Of a DNA stretch of 64,000 nucleotides, positions 52,128 through 61,735 are shown piece by piece (position 1 is the first letter of the stretch; the number at the start of each line of letters is the position of its first letter). Position numbers and translations under genes: made by a program. Source of the DNA: Anaerolinea thermophila. GTDB taxonomy: Bacteria; Chloroflexota; Anaerolineae; Anaerolineales; Anaerolineaceae. The DNA lies in the NCBI RefSeq assembly GCF_020723905.1, contig NZ_DYHZ01000009.1:96781-160780 (forward strand), given 5' to 3'. The notes beneath the pieces are model-generated. The model searched no databases. It was given only the letters and a program-made list of their open reading frames with translations, and was not told the DNA's origin.

Positions 52128-53342
52128 TTACATTGTTTCTTGGATGATGCGCGGCAGAAGAGCGTAGAACTCGGTGGCTTTGACCACCTCTGCCAGCGGG
52201 ACGTGCTCCGCCATGGCATGAGCCAGACGCTCATCGCCGGGACCAAAGCCAATGCTGGGAATGCCCGCCTTGCCCGCCCAGTAGATGCCATTGGTGCTGA
52301 AATCCCATTTTCCCGAAGGCGCCTCGGGCAAGCCGATGGCGGCGCGGGTCTTCTGTCCTGCCTGCACCAGAGGATGATCCTCCTCCAGCGCCCAGGCGGG
52401 GAAGTACTTATCCACCGGGAAGACAAAGCCCGTGTAGGAGGGTTCGTCGTAGAACAGTTCCTCAATGGTAATGGACTCACGGTCCTTTTCGGGGATGAGC
52501 GCGCGCACCTGTTCAATGACCTGCTCTTTGGTCTCGCCAAAGGTCATGCGCCGGTCAATGAAAATCACCGCTTCATCCGGCACGGCGTTGATGCTGGCAG
52601 TGCGCACCTTCATATCCGTCACAGTGATCTTACCGTGTCCAAGGAAGGGATGATCGCCCAGCGAAGGCTCCAGATCCCGAATACCGGCAATGACCGGAAG
52701 AAGTTTGTAGATGGCATTATCACCCAGATGGTTGGATGCGGCGTGTGCGCTCTTGCCGCGCGCCGTCACCTTGAACTCCAGGCGTCCCTTGTGCCCGCGG
52801 TACACCTTCATCATGGTGGGTTCGCCAATGACGACAAAATCGGGGCGCACGGCGGGGTCCACCTCGACGAAGGAATTGGGAGCAATGCCATCGCACCACT
52901 CTTCCATGTTGCCAAAGTAGTACACCGTCCAACCCTCCAGCAAGCCCAGATCGCGGGCAATTGCCAGCCCGTACACCATGCCGGGGGTACTGCCTTTCTC
53001 ATCCACTGCACCGCGCGCGTACAGGCACCCGTTTTCAATTTTGCCCTCGAAGGGGTCATAGGGCCATTCGGCGGGGTCGCCCACGCCCACGGTGTCAATG
53101 TGCGAGTCGTACACCATCACCTTTGGACCGTTGCCGATGCGCCCAAGGATGTTGCCCATCTTATCAAAGCGCACCTCGTCAAAGCCCAGTTTGCGCATTT
53201 CTGCGCCGATGCGTTCGCCAACGGGTCCAATTTGCGATTCCATGCTCGGAATGGCGCAAATTTCGCGCAGGAAGCGGATGATCTCCTCTTCCGACTGACG
53301 CACACGTTCCTGAATGGTTTGCACAATGTGAGAGTCTACCAT
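52128..53342 (-). CDS. ygeY: YgeY-family M20-type hydrolase
   Basis: A 404-residue metallopeptidase-fold hydrolase. Metal ligands are visible as DSHIDTVG (His, Asp) and GAVDEKGST, followed by the Glu pair in NMEEW. The dimerisation domain insert follows (GKSAHAASNHLGDN), and the C-terminal EHVPLAEVV supplies the last ligand His in AMAEHVP. YgeY members are annotated as selenium-metabolism-linked hydrolases and belong to purine/urate clusters. AAAGGAG precedes the ATG. It lies between the regulator and ygeW. Confidence 0.9.
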   Translation of the reverse strand: MVDSHIVQTIQERVRQSEEEIIRFLREICAIPSMESQIGPVGERIGAEMRKLGFDEVRFDKMGNILGRIGNGPKVMVYDSHIDTVGVGDPAEWPYDPFEGKIENGCLYARGAVDEKGSTPGMVYGLAIARDLGLLEGWTVYYFGNMEEWCDGIAPNSFVEVDPAVRPDFVVIGEPTMMKVYRGHKGRLEFKVTARGKSAHAASNHLGDNAIYKLLPVIAGIRDLEPSLGDHPFLGHGKITVTDMKVRTASINAVPDEAVIFIDRRMTFGETKEQVIEQVRALIPEKDRESITIEELFYDEPSYTGFVFPVDKYFPAWALEEDHPLVQAGQKTRAAIGLPEAPSGKWDFSTNGIYWAGKAGIPSIGFGPGDERLAHAMAEHVPLAEVVKATEFYALLPRIIQETM

Positions 53343-53360
53343 ATCACTCCTTTGAAACGT

Positions 53361-54092
53361 TCAACTGCCCACCCGTCTGACCACCTGAAAGCGAAAGTAG
53401 CCGGGCAGGAAGTAACTGTAGGAAAGATCAATCATGCGCTCTTCGGCGCTGTAAAGACGGGCTTTAAACATGAGCAGGACATCACCGCGCTGAATTTCCA
53501 GCCAGCGGGCAACCTTGGCATCGGCGGCTACGGCCTGAATCTCCGCCACCGAGCGGGTGAGCATGGGCGAGCCGCGCCGCAAGAGCAAATCCAGCACCGA
53601 GCCGGTGAAACCGCGCTCCAGATCCTGCGGGGTGAGCACATCCTCCGGCAGAATATCCACCAGATAGGCAACCGGACGCCCGGCAGTATGAATGGTGCGG
53701 CGCACCTGCACCAGCGGCGTGCCCTGCGGCACGTCAAACAGGGCCGCTTCCTCCGGATTGGCGTTTACCTCGCGGATGTTCAGGTCGCCCATGGAAACAT
53801 CCATCCCCATGCGGTGAGCCAGCGTCTCAATGCTTTCCAGCACTTCCAGTCCGGTCTCGATCACGGACGGCTGACCGACTACGAAAGTTCCCACGCCCTG
53901 ACGGCGGCGAATCAGTCCCTGCCCTTCAAACGAGCGCATGGCTTCCCGCAGGGTAGCGCGCGAGACGTTCAACTGCTTCGCCAGTTCAGGTTCGGCAGGC
54001 AGGCGCCCACCCGGTGGGGTGGCGGCAATTAACTGTGCCAGTTGATCCTGCAGGCGCTCATACGGATGGGTGCTTTTCCCATTCTGTTCCAT
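53361..54092 (-). CDS. GntR-family regulator with UTRA domain (HutC subfamily)
   Basis: A 243-residue transcription regulator. The N-terminal winged helix shows [44 protein letters not shown] (split at R-A-T and G-Q-G). Residues about 95-240 form the UTRA ligand domain, ending [15 protein letters not shown]. It lies inside the purine operon between ade and ygeY (26- and 18-bp gaps), so it probably controls its own operon in response to a purine-derived ligand. A matching palindrome lies at the operon promoter. Confidence 0.9.
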   Translation of the reverse strand: MEQNGKSTHPYERLQDQLAQLIAATPPGGRLPAEPELAKQLNVSRATLREAMRSFEGQGLIRRRQGVGTFVVGQPSVIETGLEVLESIETLAHRMGMDVSMGDLNIREVNANPEEAALFDVPQGTPLVQVRRTIHTAGRPVAYLVDILPEDVLTPQDLERGFTGSVLDLLLRRGSPMLTRSVAEIQAVAADAKVARWLEIQRGDVLLMFKARLYSAEERMIDLSYSYFLPGYFRFQVVRRVGS

Positions 54093-54118
54093 GATTCTTT
54101 CTCCAGTCCCCTTTTCAG

Positions 54119-55903
54119 TTATTCCAGCACATCAATGATCTGGAAGCGGCGCACATCTACCAGCCCCAGATCGGAAATGCGCAGTTCAGGAATGACCACC
54201 AGCCCCAGCAAACTCATCTGCATGTTGGGGTTGTTCAAACGACACCCACAGGCGCGAAAGCCCTCCAGCACACTCTCTGCCTGGCGGGCAACCTGCTCGG
54301 CAGGCGCGTTGGAGATCAGCCCGGCAATGGGCAGTTGCACCTCGCCGAGAATGTCTCCCCGCGAAATGACCACCTGCCCCCCACCGGTCTGCATCAGTCG
54401 GTTGGCGGCACGCGCCATATCCTCTTCATCTGTGCCGATGACAATCATCTGATGGCTGTCGTGTGCAACCGTTGAGGCAATACCGCACGGCTGGGTAAAG
54501 CCAAAGCCGTGCACCAGTCCCACCTGCACTTTACCGGTAGGCTGATGACGCTCCACCAGAGCCACTTTTGCCAGATCGCGGCTCATATCCACCTGAATTT
54601 CGCCGTTGACCGGTCGCACATTCATGTGCAGGTGGCGGGTTGGGGCTTGATTCTCAATGACACCGATGACGTTGGCGATGGTACGGCTGTCGTCGGCGGG
54701 CAGGCGGAAATCTGCCGCAGTAAGCGCGCGCGGCAGGTGCACGGTGCGCAATGCCCAGTCGGGGTAGTGCAGGGCAGGCGGATCAACCAGCAGTTTGCCA
54801 TCCTCTGCCACCACCTGACCTCTGGCAATGACCATCTCCACGGTGAAGTTGACCAGATCGCTGACCAGCAGCATATCTGCCCAGCGTCCGGGGGCAATCA
54901 TGCCAATTTCGCGGCTGACCCCAAAATGCTCGGCAGTGTTGATGGTCGCCATCTGAATGGCGGTCATGGGAGGCAAACCCTGAGCGATGGCATGGCGCAG
55001 AACGCGGTCCATGTGTCCTTCCTGGATGAGCGTGGCGGAGTGGGAATCATCGGTGCAGAGCAGGAAATAGCGCGGGTCAAGGTTCATCTCGGTGATGGCG
55101 CGCACCTGCTCTTTGACATCGTGCCACGCCGAGCCAAACCTGAGCATGGCGCGCATGCCGTTGCGCACCCTCGCCAGTGCATCCTCCAGGCGGGTGCCCT
55201 CGTGGTCGTCCATGGCGCCGCCCGCGGCGTAGGCGGCAAACTCGTGGTTGAGCAGGGGAGAGGGGTAGTGTCCGCCAATCACTTTGCCAGATTCGCGGGT
55301 GGCTTCCAGTTTGGCATGCACGTCTGAATCGCAGTACTGCACGCCGGGGTAATTCATCATCTCGCCCAGTCCGATGATTCCCTCCCACGAGAGGGCTTCG
55401 CGGATTTCCTCTGCGCCCAGAACAGCGCCCGCTGTCTCCAGTCCCGGGGCAGAAGGCACACAGGACGGCACCTGCACAAAGACATGGATGGGCTGGAGCA
55501 GGGCTTCATCCAGCATCAGACGCACCCCGCGCAAGCCCAGCACGTTGGCAATCTCATGCGGATCAATAAACATGCCGGTGGTGCCGTGCGGCAAAACGGC
55601 GCGCACGAACTGAGCCACCGAAAGCATGCCCGATTCCACGTGCATGTGAGCATCCAGCAAACCCGGCACCAGATAGCGCCCCTGCGCATCCAGCACCTGC
55701 GTATGCGGACCGATGGTCTGATGCACATCTTCGCCCACTGCGGCAATGCGCCCCTCTTTGATGGCGACTTCCGTCTGGGGCAGGATTTCGCCGCTCTGCA
55801 CGCTTACCCAGCGGGCATTGCGAATGACCCGATCCGCCGGAACGCGCCCCATGGCGCAATCCACCAGCGTGCGGGTGCTGATTAAGCGAAAGGACTGACC
55901 CAT
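54119..55903 (-). CDS. ade: Adenine deaminase (amidohydrolase type)
   Basis: A 594-residue metal-dependent enzyme converting adenine to hypoxanthine and ammonia. The metal-site motif is [15 protein letters not shown] near residue 80, followed by [10 protein letters not shown] and a later [15 protein letters not shown] segment. [19 protein letters not shown] (split at H-S-A) holds the active Asp. The C-terminal half shows [19 protein letters not shown]. The ATG of MGQSFRL is chosen for its AGGTGG site and the family length; a 105-residue in-frame extension runs into the upstream gene and is rejected. Confidence 0.93.
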   Translation of the reverse strand: MGQSFRLISTRTLVDCAMGRVPADRVIRNARWVSVQSGEILPQTEVAIKEGRIAAVGEDVHQTIGPHTQVLDAQGRYLVPGLLDAHMHVESGMLSVAQFVRAVLPHGTTGMFIDPHEIANVLGLRGVRLMLDEALLQPIHVFVQVPSCVPSAPGLETAGAVLGAEEIREALSWEGIIGLGEMMNYPGVQYCDSDVHAKLEATRESGKVIGGHYPSPLLNHEFAAYAAGGAMDDHEGTRLEDALARVRNGMRAMLRFGSAWHDVKEQVRAITEMNLDPRYFLLCTDDSHSATLIQEGHMDRVLRHAIAQGLPPMTAIQMATINTAEHFGVSREIGMIAPGRWADMLLVSDLVNFTVEMVIARGQVVAEDGKLLVDPPALHYPDWALRTVHLPRALTAADFRLPADDSRTIANVIGVIENQAPTRHLHMNVRPVNGEIQVDMSRDLAKVALVERHQPTGKVQVGLVHGFGFTQPCGIASTVAHDSHQMIVIGTDEEDMARAANRLMQTGGGQVVISRGDILGEVQLPIAGLISNAPAEQVARQAESVLEGFRACGCRLNNPNMQMSLLGLVVIPELRISDLGLVDVRRFQIIDVLE

Positions 55904-55940
55904 TCGTTCCACCTGCCTTTCTACCCTTCTGGTTGAAAGA

Positions 55941-55969
55941 AACCCCAAAGGGAATGCCTTTGGGGTTTG
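55941..55969 (-). terminator. Hairpin after the 8-oxoguanine deaminase gene
   Basis: AACCCCAAAGG and CCTTTGGGGTTT form an 11-bp stem with a short loop; the minus strand then reads CTTTC. It lies within the 70-bp gap before ade and may be a partial terminator that lowers distal expression. Confidence 0.55.
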
Positions 55970-55973
55970 AAAA

Positions 55974-57365
55974 TCACGCCTCGCCGGAAACCAGTCGCCG
56001 GGCGGCGCGGTTGTGCCGCTCCACCAGCCGCGGGAGGTCCACCGTGCGCAACTGCCCATCCTCAACCACCAGATTGCCGCCCACCGAGAGGATATCCACC
56101 GTTTGCGGAGCGCAGAACGCCAGCGCGGCAACGGGGTCGTGCAATGCCCCGGCATACGGCAGGCGTTCCAGACGGATGGCGGCAAAGTCACAGCACTTTC
56201 CCGCTTCCAGCGCGCCAATATCGGTACGTCCCAGCACCGCCGCGCCGCCGCGGGTACCCAGTTCCAGCGCCTGGCGCGCAGTCATCAGCGGAGGGGCATC
56301 CTCGCCGGAGAGCGAAGCACCCTGCAAGCCTGCCGAAAGGCGCGCCAGCAGCATGGCTTGACGCACTTCTTCCAGCATGTGCGAGCCATCGTTGGACGCC
56401 GAACCATCCACGCCCAGCCCGACATGCACCCCTGCCTTCAAGTAAGACATCACCGGGGCAATACCGCTGGCAAGGCGCATGTTGGAAGAGGGACAGTGCG
56501 CCACACCGCAACCGGTGTGCGCAAAGACGTCAACCTCTGCGGGGTTGACGTGAACGGCATGGGCAAACCACACATCTTCACCCACCCAGCCGAGCGATTC
56601 CATGTACGCCACCGGGCGCATGCCGAACTTTTGCAGGCAAAACACCTCTTCATCCTGCGTCTCCGCCAGATGGGTGTGCAGATGCACCCCGTACTGACGC
56701 GCCAGCACCGCGCTCTCGCGCATCAAATCTGCGGTGACGGAGAAGGGCGAACACGGCGCCAGGACAATTTGCACCATCGAGCCCGGTCGGGGATCGTGAT
56801 ACTGTTCAATCAGGCGCTGAGAATCGCGCAGGATGTGCTCTTCGCTGTCCACCACACTGTCGGGGGGTAAACCGCCCTTGCTCTCGCCCAGACTCATCGA
56901 GCCGCGCGAGGCGTGCAGGCGCAAGCCCACTTCGCGCGCCGCGGCAATCTCATCATCCAGCCGCGATCCGTTGGGGTACAGGTAGAGATGATCGGAGGCG
57001 GTGGTGCATCCCGAAAGCGCCAGTTCCGCCAGCGCGGTCTGGGTGGAGATGAAAATGTCTTCAGGGGTGAGGCGCGCCCAGATGGGGTAGAGCGTCTTCA
57101 GCCAGTTAAACAGGTTGGCGTCCTGCGCCGCCGGCACCACGCGGGTGAGGGTCTGGTAGAAATGGTGATGGGTGTTGATCAGCCCGGGAAAGACAATATA
57201 ACCGCTCAGATCCAGCACTCGATCAGCAGTGGCGGGCAGGTCAGCCGTTTGCCCGACCTGCTCAATGATGCCGTTGCGGGCAAACAGCGCGCCGTTGACG
57301 ATTTCCCTTCGGGCATCGTCCATAGTCACGAGGAACGAGATGTTTTTTACCAGCAGGGTGGTCAT
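55974..57365 (-). CDS. 8-oxoguanine deaminase / SsnA-like amidohydrolase
   Basis: A 463-residue metal-dependent deaminase. The metal ligands are in FPGLINTHHHFYQTL, LHTHLAETQDEE and FAHAVHV, with the final Asp in GLGVDGSASNDGSHM. The PAAQDANLFNWLKTLYPIW segment (split at F-N-W) and GCTTASDHLYLYPNG are strongly like characterised 8-oxoguanine deaminases, and SsnA proteins of purine clusters are related. It should yield urate from 8-oxoguanine, or act on guanine-like bases. It is first in the operon, 47 bases from the likely transcript start. Confidence 0.88.
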   Translation of the reverse strand: MTTLLVKNISFLVTMDDARREIVNGALFARNGIIEQVGQTADLPATADRVLDLSGYIVFPGLINTHHHFYQTLTRVVPAAQDANLFNWLKTLYPIWARLTPEDIFISTQTALAELALSGCTTASDHLYLYPNGSRLDDEIAAAREVGLRLHASRGSMSLGESKGGLPPDSVVDSEEHILRDSQRLIEQYHDPRPGSMVQIVLAPCSPFSVTADLMRESAVLARQYGVHLHTHLAETQDEEVFCLQKFGMRPVAYMESLGWVGEDVWFAHAVHVNPAEVDVFAHTGCGVAHCPSSNMRLASGIAPVMSYLKAGVHVGLGVDGSASNDGSHMLEEVRQAMLLARLSAGLQGASLSGEDAPPLMTARQALELGTRGGAAVLGRTDIGALEAGKCCDFAAIRLERLPYAGALHDPVAALAFCAPQTVDILSVGGNLVVEDGQLRTVDLPRLVERHNRAARRLVSGEA

Positions 57366-57419
57366 AAGATTTTGAAAGATTGATTAGACAAATTCAGGAT
57401 TACCTTCAGTTTAACGAGG

Positions 57420-57447
57420 TTTATACAAAAAGTCAATTGTCAGACAA
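57420..57447 (-). promoter_or_regulatory. Promoter of the purine-catabolism operon
   Basis: Minus strand: -35 TTGTCT (57442-57447), 16-bp spacer, -10 TATAAA (57420-57425). The -35 overlaps a palindrome. Confidence 0.6.
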
Positions 57448-57462
57448 AGTGACATCCGTCAC
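57437..57462. promoter_or_regulatory. Candidate GntR operator: two adjacent palindromes
   Basis: TTGTC-A-GACAA (57437-57447) is a perfect 11-bp palindrome covering the -35. GTGAC-ATCC-GTCAC (57449-57462) follows one base later. Half-sites of the GT..AC kind are typical for GntR regulators, and a GntR/UTRA gene lies in the operon. The rest of the gap to 57639 shows nothing else. Confidence 0.5.
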
Positions 57463-57639
57463 ATTTTTTCCTGTGATGGGGTTCCAGAAACCCGGGCAAC
57501 GCTCCAGGCACTGTACCGGTTGCACCCTGCCAGAAGGCTCACCGGGACGCCGTTGCGCCAGCGCCCTGCTCATTTCCTGTAAGAAGCCCCCATCGAGTAC
57601 GCAGAAACACCTTCCCCGACTGGCAAGACGGAGATCCTT

Positions 57640-59454
57640 TTACGGTGGCAGGTAAACCTCGGGGGTTGGAGTGGGCGCTCCGTTAGACGGAGTAGCGGTA
57701 GCCTGCGCCGTGGGGGTCACGGTGGGGAACAGCGGCGCAGGCGTTGGAGTTGACAGCACTCGCGGCGGGGTCACCTGCACGGGAGCGCCACCCAGCCAGG
57801 GGGTGGGTGTGGGCAGAACGCGCCGCTCCCCGGTGATGTCCTCCACGTAACCAATTGCCCCCTGACAGGCAGGATCCAGTTGAGCGGCAAGGTTCTCCCA
57901 CGTCAGCGCATCGCCGTTGTTGAGCACGCGCCGCGCGGCGGTGGAGAGACAGCCCGCTCCGGCGTTGTAATTGACCAGCGTAAAACGCCACAGGTCCTCG
58001 TACCGGCTGAGGCGCCCCGGCTCCATACCGGTCAGGTTGGTCAGGATGCGCCCGGTCTGCTCACAGTTTGCCAGCAAGCCCTCCGCAAAGACGCGCACAC
58101 TGTACTGCGCCCCGGAGATGTCAATGCCGGTAGGACAATCGGGACAGGAGGCGTTGACCCTGCGCACCAGCGCACCGCGCAACAGGGCTTGCTCGTTGTC
58201 TTTCAGATTACCAAAGCCCAGATCACAGGTGCTTTGATGCAGAACCAGCGGGCAGAACTGGCGGAAGAACTCCGGATTCCACAACAGGATGGTATCGGCG
58301 CCTTTTTCGGTCAACTGTCCCAGCCCGGCTTCTTTCGTGGTATGAAACACGCCGGGCCAGAGTTGACTTTCACGGGCAAAGACGTTCTTCAGCAGACGTG
58401 CAGGCACGCCGGTTTCCTGCGATGCCTGCCAGATCTCGTCATCAAAGCGGTTTTGCCATTCGGTGAGCAGAGGGCGCGCCGCTTCCACCCCGCAGGCAGA
58501 GGCAACGTTTGCCGCCGTCAACCCGCCATCCAGACAGGCGCTGGTATCCACCAGACCGTTCTGGATGAGCGCCCCGGCGAGGTAGTAAAAGCCGGTATCG
58601 GTGCGCAGGTCTTCGATGCGCGGCGGCGTGGAAAGCCACACCGGTGGTCCATTGACATCGGGGAAGGACTGCCAGGTGAAGGCGCAGGCGGCAATCTCAC
58701 CCTCCGTGTACTGCGTGGAGAGGATGTCCACGTACCACATGCGGGAATCGCGCCCGCCGCCGTCCGGGTCCATGAAATCACCCCACGGCAGGACGCGCAC
58801 ACGGGCAGTGTAATGTTCGCTGGAATCGCCAAAGGACGAATCCGCCCAGAACTCCATCACCGCGCCGTCCTGACCGGTAGGCTGAAGCGGCAGGCGGCAC
58901 TCACTGCCGGCGCAGGTGAACGCTTCGCCGTTGAAGGTGCCCTGAATGCTCAAAATGGTCTCGTTGGGCAGGGGTTCGCGCCCTTCCAGCAGAAGGGTAG
59001 GCATGCGTGTACAGGCGCGCTCGCCCGGCAGAGCCCCGCAGTCTTCCAGATGAATCCACACCGAAGGCAGGGGCAGGATGACCTCCACCTCGCGGCTGGC
59101 AGGCTCGGAGCCAATTTCCAGCGCATACAGCCCCGGACAACGCGCGGCGGGGGTCTCCGCCAGATTGCAGGGTTTGCTTTCCAGCCAGCGCTGAGCGACC
59201 TTTTTGCCGCACAGTCCTTCAATTTCGTTATAGGTGGGGATGCCCTCATGCTCCACCGCCAGGCGGCAAACCACCTCGTTGCCTTCCCATTCTGCCAGCC
59301 ACCAGAAATGGCGGGTGAAATTCACAGTGAGGGTGGCTTTACGCTCCGGCTCATCGGGGGGGAATTCTTCCGCGCGGGCAGGCAGAACCGGGGCGCCTGC
59401 CATCACCAGCAGGAACACCCCAATCACTGCGTTCAACCAGCGCAGGGATTTCAT
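57640..59454 (-). CDS. Secreted protein with a lytic-transglycosylase (SLT)-like domain
   Basis: A 604-residue exported protein with a signal peptide (residues 1-28, ending PARAEE). Residues about 35-290 form a Cys-rich beta-type region with no recognised family. Residues about 340-535 resemble a lysozyme-like SLT domain: TGVPARLLKNVFARESQLWPG (split at A-R-E) with the catalytic-type Glu, followed by GLGQLTEKGADTIL, and later LVNYNAGAGCL. The last 60 residues are a Pro/Thr tail. It probably acts on cell-wall glycan, but the first domain is undescribed. No clear Shine-Dalgarno is visible. Confidence 0.7.
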   Translation of the reverse strand: MKSLRWLNAVIGVFLLVMAGAPVLPARAEEFPPDEPERKATLTVNFTRHFWWLAEWEGNEVVCRLAVEHEGIPTYNEIEGLCGKKVAQRWLESKPCNLAETPAARCPGLYALEIGSEPASREVEVILPLPSVWIHLEDCGALPGERACTRMPTLLLEGREPLPNETILSIQGTFNGEAFTCAGSECRLPLQPTGQDGAVMEFWADSSFGDSSEHYTARVRVLPWGDFMDPDGGGRDSRMWYVDILSTQYTEGEIAACAFTWQSFPDVNGPPVWLSTPPRIEDLRTDTGFYYLAGALIQNGLVDTSACLDGGLTAANVASACGVEAARPLLTEWQNRFDDEIWQASQETGVPARLLKNVFARESQLWPGVFHTTKEAGLGQLTEKGADTILLWNPEFFRQFCPLVLHQSTCDLGFGNLKDNEQALLRGALVRRVNASCPDCPTGIDISGAQYSVRVFAEGLLANCEQTGRILTNLTGMEPGRLSRYEDLWRFTLVNYNAGAGCLSTAARRVLNNGDALTWENLAAQLDPACQGAIGYVEDITGERRVLPTPTPWLGGAPVQVTPPRVLSTPTPAPLFPTVTPTAQATATPSNGAPTPTPEVYLPP

Positions 59455-59508
59455 CGTTATTAGTTTAGCATATTTAGGGGGGATTCGGGACAGGGAGAAT
59501 GATCGCTC

Positions 59509-61599
59509 TCACGCCGGGCGCACGCACACCCCATCTACCCCCAGCCGTCCTTCTTCGATGATGAATCCTACCGCGCCGCCGGACAGCCGGGCATCTTCCG
59601 CCTGTAAAATCTGTACGCCATCCACCCAGGCGGTGAGGCAGTCACCTTTGGCACGCAGGGAAAGGGTGAGCGTCTGCCCCCACTCCCAGGTCAGCGGCGT
59701 CTCGGCAAGCACTTCGTCTCTGCCGTACCAGCGGCAGATCAGCCGCGCCGTGCCGGGATGCTCCAGCAACAGGGCATAGTAACGCTCCAGCCCCTGCACG
59801 CGCACCGCCAGCCCAAACGCCCGTGCCAGATGTGGGGTACAGGGCGCCTGCGCCTCGATGTTGCGCCAGTCCAGCGTGCCCTGCGCCAGCATGCCGCGCC
59901 CCTCGTCCTGAATCAGGCGCAGGGGTTCATTGCCCGTCTCCAGATGACTCACCGCGTTGACCCATGCCAGTTGCCATGCCTGACCGCGCCGCTCGGGTCG
60001 GGTAAGGCACACCTGCGGCTCACCCTGCCAGTCCAGCCAGTCGAGGTACAGTGTTCCAGCGGTGCGGGCACTGTCCAGCACTTCCAGTCCGATGCGGGCA
60101 ATGGGACGTGCCTGCGTGTCGGGGATGCGCCAGGTCAGCAGACGGCGCTCGCCGGGCGCCAGACTCTCCACCCCACCGGGGATGGCGGCAAGGCGATCTT
60201 CCTCATCGTACACTTCGATAAACAGGCGCATCTGTGCCAGAGCGGGGTTGTCCTCTGCGGCGCAGACTTCAGCGGCCACCACCTGCCCCGGATACAGGGT
60301 GGGACAGCCAAAAAGGTCGTAGGTTTTCATCTGGAAAGCATCCGGACGCAGGAAGGTGGCGGTCGCCACCCGCGCCGGCACCCCCGGCGCCACATGAGCG
60401 TAGTGAATCGCCAGCGCACGCGTCCCGCGCTGACTGTGCCCGCTGACGTTCTCAACCCGCACCGGCGCGCCTTCCAGCGGGACAAAGCCCTGGACGGCGC
60501 CCGGCAGGTCAAAGGAAAACCGCACCCCGTCCTTAAGGCGGGGAGCCGGTTCGCCATGCAGGGCACAGCCAATCCCCGCCACCCACTGCGCCACCTGAAG
60601 TGCATCGGTGACGCACGAACCGCCCTCGGCGGTGGGCAGGTAGAGGGCATCGGCAACCGGGGTGCGCCAGTCGGGACCGGCATCTATGCCCGCCAGCCCG
60701 TTCTTGATGCCCATCAGACAGCCCGCATTGCCCGAATTGCAATCGGTATCCCATCCGGCGGTATTGACAATGCTCAGCGTGCGCTGGAAATCATCCCCGC
60801 CATACAGCAAGCCCAGATGAATGAGGGCATGGTTGGGAACAACATGGCAGTTGCCGCCGTAGCGGTCATAGCCGTAATGCTGAAAGATGAAGTCCAGCGT
60901 TTCGTGCCAGTCGTCGGTGCGGGCGCGCTGGTTGCGCAGGTCGGCAATCAGGCGGTAGATGAGGGAATCGGCGGAAATGAGGCGCACGGCTTCATCCAGC
61001 AGACGATTAAGGTCCGCCTCGACAAAAGCAAGTGCTTCCATCGCCGCCAGCACCTGCGCGGCAAAGACGGCTTCGCCGTCGTGGCTCACCTGTGCGGCAC
61101 GGCGCGCCAGTTCTGCGGCACGGTCGGGTTCACCCGGGCAGACCATCGCCCAGCCGTCAATGAAAATCTGCGCGCCAATCTGCTCGGCAACCACTTTGCC
61201 GTTCAACGCCATGGAGCCGGAACGCGGCGCAGGAATGCCGTGTTTCAGCCGCAGGTAGGCGGTGTGCTCGGTGGAGTTGCCCATTCCACCCCACCACAGC
61301 ACGGTGCGGTTCTCCACCAGATAGTTCAGCCAGGCCTGTCCAATCTGCTCCGCGGTCAGGTCAAAGGTATTGCCACAGTCGGGCAGGGCGCGCAGAAAAG
61401 TGAAGGTTCCGGAAATATCGTCATCGGTGACCACCAGTGGAACGCCCAGGCGGTCGTGTACGTAGTAGTGAATCTCGCCCAGACGGTTGAGAATCTGGTC
61501 ATACGTCCAGCCCTCAAAGGGACGCCCGAGGTACACGCCGATGATCTTGCCCAGCACGCCGGCATACACCCGCTCCAGATAATCTTTGGGAAGAGCCAT
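59509..61599 (-). CDS. ADP-ribosylglycohydrolase-family protein with a C-terminal beta-sandwich
   Basis: A 696-residue protein. Residues 1-330 are an ADP-ribosylglycohydrolase fold: VYAGVLGKIIGVYLGRPFEGW, the metal-binding TDDDISGTF (about 58), and NTAGWDTDCNSGNAGCLMG near 285. Residues about 350-696 are beta-rich, the last 150 like a concanavalin/LamG-type fold (LSLRAKGDCLTAWVDGVQI, split at W-V-D). Such fusions suggest a glycoside or nucleoside-diphosphate sugar substrate more than protein de-ADP-ribosylation. There is no signal peptide. GGAGGCGG precedes the ATG. Confidence 0.8.
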   Translation of the reverse strand: MALPKDYLERVYAGVLGKIIGVYLGRPFEGWTYDQILNRLGEIHYYVHDRLGVPLVVTDDDISGTFTFLRALPDCGNTFDLTAEQIGQAWLNYLVENRTVLWWGGMGNSTEHTAYLRLKHGIPAPRSGSMALNGKVVAEQIGAQIFIDGWAMVCPGEPDRAAELARRAAQVSHDGEAVFAAQVLAAMEALAFVEADLNRLLDEAVRLISADSLIYRLIADLRNQRARTDDWHETLDFIFQHYGYDRYGGNCHVVPNHALIHLGLLYGGDDFQRTLSIVNTAGWDTDCNSGNAGCLMGIKNGLAGIDAGPDWRTPVADALYLPTAEGGSCVTDALQVAQWVAGIGCALHGEPAPRLKDGVRFSFDLPGAVQGFVPLEGAPVRVENVSGHSQRGTRALAIHYAHVAPGVPARVATATFLRPDAFQMKTYDLFGCPTLYPGQVVAAEVCAAEDNPALAQMRLFIEVYDEEDRLAAIPGGVESLAPGERRLLTWRIPDTQARPIARIGLEVLDSARTAGTLYLDWLDWQGEPQVCLTRPERRGQAWQLAWVNAVSHLETGNEPLRLIQDEGRGMLAQGTLDWRNIEAQAPCTPHLARAFGLAVRVQGLERYYALLLEHPGTARLICRWYGRDEVLAETPLTWEWGQTLTLSLRAKGDCLTAWVDGVQILQAEDARLSGGAVGFIIEEGRLGVDGVCVRPA

Positions 61600-61685
61600 G
61601 CGATCCGCCTCCAGAACATCAGAAATACAGACGGGTTAATTGTGGCATAAAAACCCCGGGAATGGCAGGGGAATGCCCATCCAGA

Positions 61686-61718
61686 GAAAAAAACTCGCCC
61701 TCCGCGAGGGAGGGCGAG
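61686..61718 (-). terminator. Terminator of thrS
   Basis: On the minus strand CTCGCCCTCC and GGAGGGCGAG form a perfect 10-bp stem with a CTCGC loop followed by seven T residues, 17 bp after the stop codon. Confidence 0.92.
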
Positions 61719-61735
61719 GGATCACAGCCTCCGGT

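Noticed and set aside
51852..54032. 726-codon plus-strand open frame
   Set aside because: It is antisense to ygeW, ygeY and the GntR gene, all of which have strong family motifs.
54119..56218. 105-residue N-terminal extension of adenine deaminase
   Set aside because: It reads out of frame through the end of the 8-oxoguanine deaminase gene and a hairpin; the internal ATG at 55903 has a ribosome site and gives the family length.
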